Notes under the pieces: generated by a model | Told to the model about the DNA's origin: nothing | Seen by the model: only the letters and a program-made list of their open reading frames with translations | Databases searched by the model: none | Made by a program: the position numbers and the translations under genes | Shown here: piece by piece, positions 60,756 to 64,000 of the stretch | How the letters are laid out: every line of letters begins with the position of its first letter | How positions within the stretch are numbered: the first letter of the stretch is position 1 | NCBI RefSeq assembly: GCF_002115805.1 | Contig: NZ_JFKC01000005.1 | Span: 62,001 to 126,000, forward strand | DNA length: 64,000 nt | From: Marivita geojedonensis | Lineage (GTDB): Bacteria > Pseudomonadota > Alphaproteobacteria > Rhodobacterales > Rhodobacteraceae | Reading direction: 5' to 3'

Positions 60756-60909
60756 ATACCGTGTCGTGCGGGATGTGCGACTGCGTGGTGGGACCCGCAA
60801 ACCGAGTGACAAAACACTCGCGCTGGCTGACGGGATGTTGCATGTCTTGCACATGAACCTGCGCGCAGGCCGCGCGCCCGATCCGGAAAAGATGGCACAG
60901 GCTGTCTGA
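60727..60909 (+). CDS. Possible small basic protein
   Basis: This 60-residue frame (ATG 60727, overlapping the preceding gene by 29 bases; internal GTG starts near 60766 are alternatives) gives a polar helical product ending PDPEKMAQAV. No clear ribosome binding site and no family. It is listed because it fills the gap before the rhodanese gene in the same direction. Confidence 0.3.
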   Translation: MPAFSRRQTEYRVVRDVRLRGGTRKPSDKTLALADGMLHVLHMNLRAGRAPDPEKMAQAV

Positions 60910-60942
60910 GAATACCGCATAACCGATCCCAGGAGATGGCAC

Positions 60943-61326
60943 ATGGATGTCGAACAGACCGAGCACGGAACCCTTGAACACTGGACCCCGGCCGAGGTGG
61001 CCGAAGCCTTTGCACAGGACAAGATCATCCTGATCGACGTGCGCACCCCACAGGAATTTGCGTTGGAACGGATCAACGGCGCTCTGCTTGCTCCGATGCA
61101 GGCATTTCAGCCGAACCATATGCCGGAACAGTCGAAGAAGCCGATCGTGTTCCACTGCGGCTCCGGGGTGCGATCGGCGCGTGTCGCCAAGCTGTGTCTC
61201 GAAGCCGGGGAAGACCGGATCGCGCATATGGCAGGCGGGTTTGCTGCCTGGAAAGAGTCAGGCCAGACCTACATGGGCACCGATGTGGCCACAGGCGGGC
61301 CAAAGGAAATGCGAAAGTCATCCTGA
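60943..61326 (+). CDS. Rhodanese-like domain protein
   Basis: The 127-residue single-domain rhodanese has the N-terminal IILIDVRTPQEFALERINGA block and active-site loop FHCGSGVRSAR with the catalytic cysteine. It may transfer sulfane sulfur or act in thiosulfate or cyanide handling. AGGAG precedes the ATG. Confidence 0.93.
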   Translation: MDVEQTEHGTLEHWTPAEVAEAFAQDKIILIDVRTPQEFALERINGALLAPMQAFQPNHMPEQSKKPIVFHCGSGVRSARVAKLCLEAGEDRIAHMAGGFAAWKESGQTYMGTDVATGGPKEMRKSS

Positions 61327-61342
61327 CCCCAGCTTCAGCCAT

Positions 61343-61380
61343 GAAAAAACCCGGCACCGCATCGCGGGCCGGGTTTCTTC
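61343..61380. terminator. Bidirectional terminator between rhodanese and DUF1013 genes
   Basis: GAAAAAACCCGGC and GCCGGGTTTCTTC form a stem of at least nine pairs, with A-rich and T-rich outer ends that can serve either strand. Confidence 0.8.
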
Positions 61381-61398
61381 ATGCGACGTGACGCCGGA

Positions 61399-62166
61399 TC
61401 ACCGGTCGTCGTCGTCCTCATCATCGTCATCATGCGTGCCGTCGGGCAGGTTGAAGAAGCTGTCCGCATCGGCGTAATCGTCATCGCTCTTCGATGACTC
61501 GTCCTCGGCATTATCCGAGCCACCGGTCAGGCTGAATGTTTCCAGACCCTCGATTGCGCTCGGCAGGCGCGGTTCTGCGTCCATTTCGAGGCTCTGTTCT
61601 GTCGACACCAGCTTGCGGCGCTCGTCATCGGTCATCACCGCTTCCTGCTTCTTGGCAGCTTTGGCAACGGCGGCATCCAGTTCGGACTGCTTGCACAGGC
61701 CCAGCGCAACCGGATCGATCGGTTGGATGTTGTTGATGTTCCAGTGGGTACGTTCACGGATTGCCTGAATGGTCGGCTTGGTGGTGCCGACCAGCTTGGA
61801 AATCTGGCCATCGCTCAGTTCCGGGTGGAATTTCACAAGCCAGAGGATCGAGGCCGGACGGTCCTGACGCTTGGACAGCGGCGTGTAACGCGGGCCACGG
61901 CGTTTTTCCTCGCCCTGCGCAGCGGCGTAGACCTTCAGCTTGAGCTTGTGGAGCGGGTCGGCTTCGCCCTTCTTGATCTCTTCGGGTTCGAGCTGATTGT
62001 TGGCAATCGGATCGAAGCCCTTCACGCCAGCGACCACATCGCCGTCGGCAATCCCCTGAACCTCAAGCTCGTGCATCCCCGTGAAATCGGCGATCTGCTT
62101 GAACGTCAGCGTTGTGTTGTCCACCAGCCAGACGGCGGTGGCCTTGGCCATAATCGGTTTGCCCAT
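61399..62166 (-). CDS. DUF1013 regulator (TrcR-like)
   Basis: The 255-residue protein starts MGKPIMAKATAVWLVD at 62164-62166 behind AAGGAGACG. The middle part has a helix-turn-helix-like segment (LSDGQISKLVGTTKPTIQAI) and the C-terminus is a very acidic tail (DDDDEDDDDR). DUF1013 proteins are alphaproteobacterial and have been annotated as cell-cycle transcription regulators (TrcR). It is divergent from RNase T2, 134 bases away. Confidence 0.88.
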   Translation of the reverse strand: MGKPIMAKATAVWLVDNTTLTFKQIADFTGMHELEVQGIADGDVVAGVKGFDPIANNQLEPEEIKKGEADPLHKLKLKVYAAAQGEEKRRGPRYTPLSKRQDRPASILWLVKFHPELSDGQISKLVGTTKPTIQAIRERTHWNINNIQPIDPVALGLCKQSELDAAVAKAAKKQEAVMTDDERRKLVSTEQSLEMDAEPRLPSAIEGLETFSLTGGSDNAEDESSKSDDDYADADSFFNLPDGTHDDDDEDDDDR

Positions 62167-62300
62167 CTCGCGTCTCCTTACGCAAAGCTTTTTCCCTCTC
62201 CCGGAGGGGTCCGGGAGGTCCCGGATCGGCCGGGACGGGTTTCCATTGTCAGGGAACTTGGCGGCCTTATAGTCGCGCAGAGGCAAAGAGGGAAGAGGTA

Positions 62301-62939
62301 ATGCGGGTTTTGGTGCTGGCTCTCATCGGTGTGATCTCGGCAGGGCTTGCCCGTGCAGAGGGCGAAAAGGCAGGCGCGTTCGATTACTACGTGCTGTCGC
62401 TCAGTTGGTCGCCGACATGGTGCGCGCTGGAAGGGGACGCACGGAAATCGCCGCAATGCGATGCCGACGCCGATTTCGGCTGGGTCATGCACGGGCTGTG
62501 GCCGCAGTATCATCGCGGCTGGCCGTCCTTTTGCCCGACCATCGAGCGCGCCCCGTCGCGGGCGATGACACGCGACATGGCCGATATCATGGGGACGTCC
62601 GGGCTTGCGTGGTATCAGTGGAACAAACACGGCGTGTGTTCCGGGCTGTCAGCACAGGACTACTACGCGCTGTCCCGTGAAGCCTATGGCAGCATCACCC
62701 GGCCCGATGTTTTCCGCAAACTGGACAGGGCCGTCAAACTCCCGGCGTCAGTGGTGGAAGAGGCGTTTCTGAAGGCCAATCCGCAACTCGAACCCGACAT
62801 GATCACCATCACCTGCAAATCCGGGCGGATTCAGGAGGCACGCATCTGCCTCTCCAAATCCCTTGAGCCGGTACCCTGCGGACGGGACGTCGTGAAGGAC
62901 TGCACCGCCAAGGATGCGCTGTTCGAGCCGATCCGCTGA
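62301..62939 (+). CDS. Ribonuclease T2 family protein
   Basis: The 212-residue secreted nuclease has a signal peptide ending near ARAEG, and both catalytic segments: CAS I in VMHGLWPQY and CAS II in WNKHGVCSG, each with its histidine. Eight or so cysteines suggest disulfides. It degrades RNA in the periplasm or outside. GAGGGAAGAGG precedes the ATG. It converges with the COQ9 gene. Confidence 0.95.
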   Translation: MRVLVLALIGVISAGLARAEGEKAGAFDYYVLSLSWSPTWCALEGDARKSPQCDADADFGWVMHGLWPQYHRGWPSFCPTIERAPSRAMTRDMADIMGTSGLAWYQWNKHGVCSGLSAQDYYALSREAYGSITRPDVFRKLDRAVKLPASVVEEAFLKANPQLEPDMITITCKSGRIQEARICLSKSLEPVPCGRDVVKDCTAKDALFEPIR

Positions 62940-62945
62940 AACCCG

Positions 62946-63638
62946 TCAGCGCGGCGTCGTCCAACCACCGGGCAGATCGTCCCGCCGGGCTTTCGGGGGT
63001 TTGACGCGCGACAGCACGGATTCTGCAGATTTTACCAAACGGTCAAATCCCGGAGCTTTGCGCACCTGCGCCTTGACCTTCTCGATCTGCATCACGTCGT
63101 CAATGCGGCGGTCAAGGAAGGCCAGTGTCGCCTGATGTCCAAGGGAATCGTCACCCAACCAATACAGCACGGTCGAGGAATAGACCCCGGACAGGGTCGC
63201 GCGCTTGGTATACCAGTTGATGTCCCGCGATGTATCTCCGAGGGTGTTCCAGATCCGGTCTGCGGTTCCCCAGATCAGTTTCGCCCCTTCGGCGGCGTGC
63301 ATCGGCAATGCAAACAGCGTCACCCCGCGCCGAACGGCCTCCTTGTCGTCCGCCGCTTCGAGCCGCAGGCGCACCGCAAGCGCGACCTTGTCCCGGAACC
63401 GCATCCCGGACATGTCCTGGGCGTTCAGCGCCGCCACCATCGCATCGTCACCCCGGCGGTGAAATGCCGCCGCAAGGTCAATCGCGCCGCGCGGATTCAG
63501 ACCTTTGGCCAATGCCGGCGCCACCCCGACATCGGCAATCGCCGCCTGAAAAGCCGCATCGGACCAACCGTCGAAGGGCACATGCATCAACGCGGCATCC
63601 AGCAATTCTGTCGCAATGTCTCTGGACGTGTCTGACAT
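62946..63638 (-). CDS. COQ9 family protein
   Basis: The 230-residue protein starts MSDTSRDIATELLDAA at 63636-63638 behind GGAGGT. It has an N-terminal TetR-like helical part and the C-terminal lipid-binding segment (DINWYTKRATLSGVYSSTVL) characteristic of COQ9, which presents ubiquinone intermediates to COQ7-type hydroxylases. It is an alphaproteobacterial relative of the mitochondrial protein. Confidence 0.95.
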   Translation of the reverse strand: MSDTSRDIATELLDAALMHVPFDGWSDAAFQAAIADVGVAPALAKGLNPRGAIDLAAAFHRRGDDAMVAALNAQDMSGMRFRDKVALAVRLRLEAADDKEAVRRGVTLFALPMHAAEGAKLIWGTADRIWNTLGDTSRDINWYTKRATLSGVYSSTVLYWLGDDSLGHQATLAFLDRRIDDVMQIEKVKAQVRKAPGFDRLVKSAESVLSRVKPPKARRDDLPGGWTTPR

Positions 63639-63851
63639 GACGGACCTCCATTCGGGCGCACAATTAAAACTATTAGGAAAGGAATTAGCGCCAAGATCCG
63701 GCAAACGCCACCGAAACGGTCAAAATGCCACGCTGGCCAGACGCGGCTCGCGGCCATACCTGCTACATCAGGGTTATTCGGAACCCGACCCTTTCCCAGT
63801 GTGTTGAGTGTGAGTGCGCTTCATCCGAAGCACAACAAGAGCACATGCCAC

Positions 63852-64000
63852 ATGAAAACGCACATCGCTGACCGACTGATCCTCTCGCTGGGGGGCCTGG
63901 TTCTCATTTCCGCCTTTGCCGTCTCTGCGATGTCGAGAGAGGCCTTCTTCACCTATTTCGGGGCCGAGGATTCGCTGATCGAAAACATGACGGCCGCGCT
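63852..64000 (+). CDS. N-terminal fragment of a membrane protein
   Basis: The frame from ATG 63852 runs to the window end (49 full codons). The first 30 residues hold a hydrophobic helix (LILSLGGLVLISAFAVSAM) that may be a signal anchor or first transmembrane segment. No clear ribosome binding site. The family cannot be identified from this piece. Confidence 0.5.
   Translation, partial: MKTHIADRLILSLGGLVLISAFAVSAMSREAFFTYFGAEDSLIENMTAA

Overview
The window reads as chromosomal DNA of a marine alphaproteobacterium of the Rhodobacterales (Roseobacter group). The evidence is the gene families: class I lysyl-tRNA synthetase, COQ9, a DUF1013/TrcR-type regulator, DUF6455 and DUF1127 proteins, a DmdC-like acyl-CoA dehydrogenase, and a malic enzyme fused to a phosphotransacetylase-like domain. 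High G+C and lineage-type intergenic palindromes agree. This is inference from protein families; no 16S or phylogeny was available. No tRNA, rRNA, CRISPR array, prophage or intact insertion sequence was found.

Layout. 1-2.4 kb: end of a DUF2237 gene, then a minus-strand unit of a membrane-anchored LuxR-type regulator and two secreted PepSY-like proteins with long Asp/Arg tails. 2.4-6.3 kb: minus-strand run of two thioesterases, a MATE exporter, a small unknown gene and trpB, with four TTCGAA-centred palindromes before trpB. 6.4-15.6 kb: two MerR regulators and a beta-oxidation cluster (two acyl-CoA dehydrogenases, GST, thiolase, FadB-type multifunctional enzyme) with TTACGTCA-type operator repeats. 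15.7-20.9 kb: sulfotransferase, acyl-CoA ligase, VOC protein and envelope proteins. 20.9-25.5 kb: a tightly overlapping nucleoside-salvage operon (cdd-deoA-deoB-add-upp). 25.6-33.9 kb: DUF3072, maeB, an FeS photolyase-like gene coupled to an SDR, a hydrolase, a lipoprotein and lepA.

33.9-34.6 kb is the largest stretch without a convincing gene. It carries several hairpins, two of them closed by GCAA tetraloops, ending at a ribosome binding site. Next comes an orphan peptidoglycan-binding/C39-like protein, a DksA-type protein, an AT-rich segment before a DUF6455 gene, a phosphatase, a sirtuin, a copper chaperone, rpmB, and a second inverted-repeat element (39.8-40.0 kb) resembling the one at 10.7-11.0 kb. 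40.1-44.4 kb: meaB, a hemerythrin/universal stress protein pair behind an Fnr-like box, a ParA ATPase and a HugZ-type protein. 44.4-50.5 kb: lysS, a TerB-like protein, a thioesterase, an ECHDC3-like crotonase, nadD and dacB. 50.5-52.4 kb: a DUF1127 gene divergent from a MocR-type regulator, with GATACA repeats between them. 52.4-64 kb: GNAT, rplM-rpsI, a desaturase, trmO, an HTH/periplasmic-binding-like regulator, dnaX-ybaB-recR, an LprI/MliC-like protein, a rhodanese, a DUF1013 regulator, RNase T2, COQ9 and the start of an unknown membrane protein.

Most genes are core metabolism and housekeeping. Points worth a second look: the structured region after lepA, the Asp-rich PepSY pair with its palindrome, the two composite inverted-repeat elements, the palindrome array before trpB, the C39-like orphan, and the MocR/DUF1127 pair.
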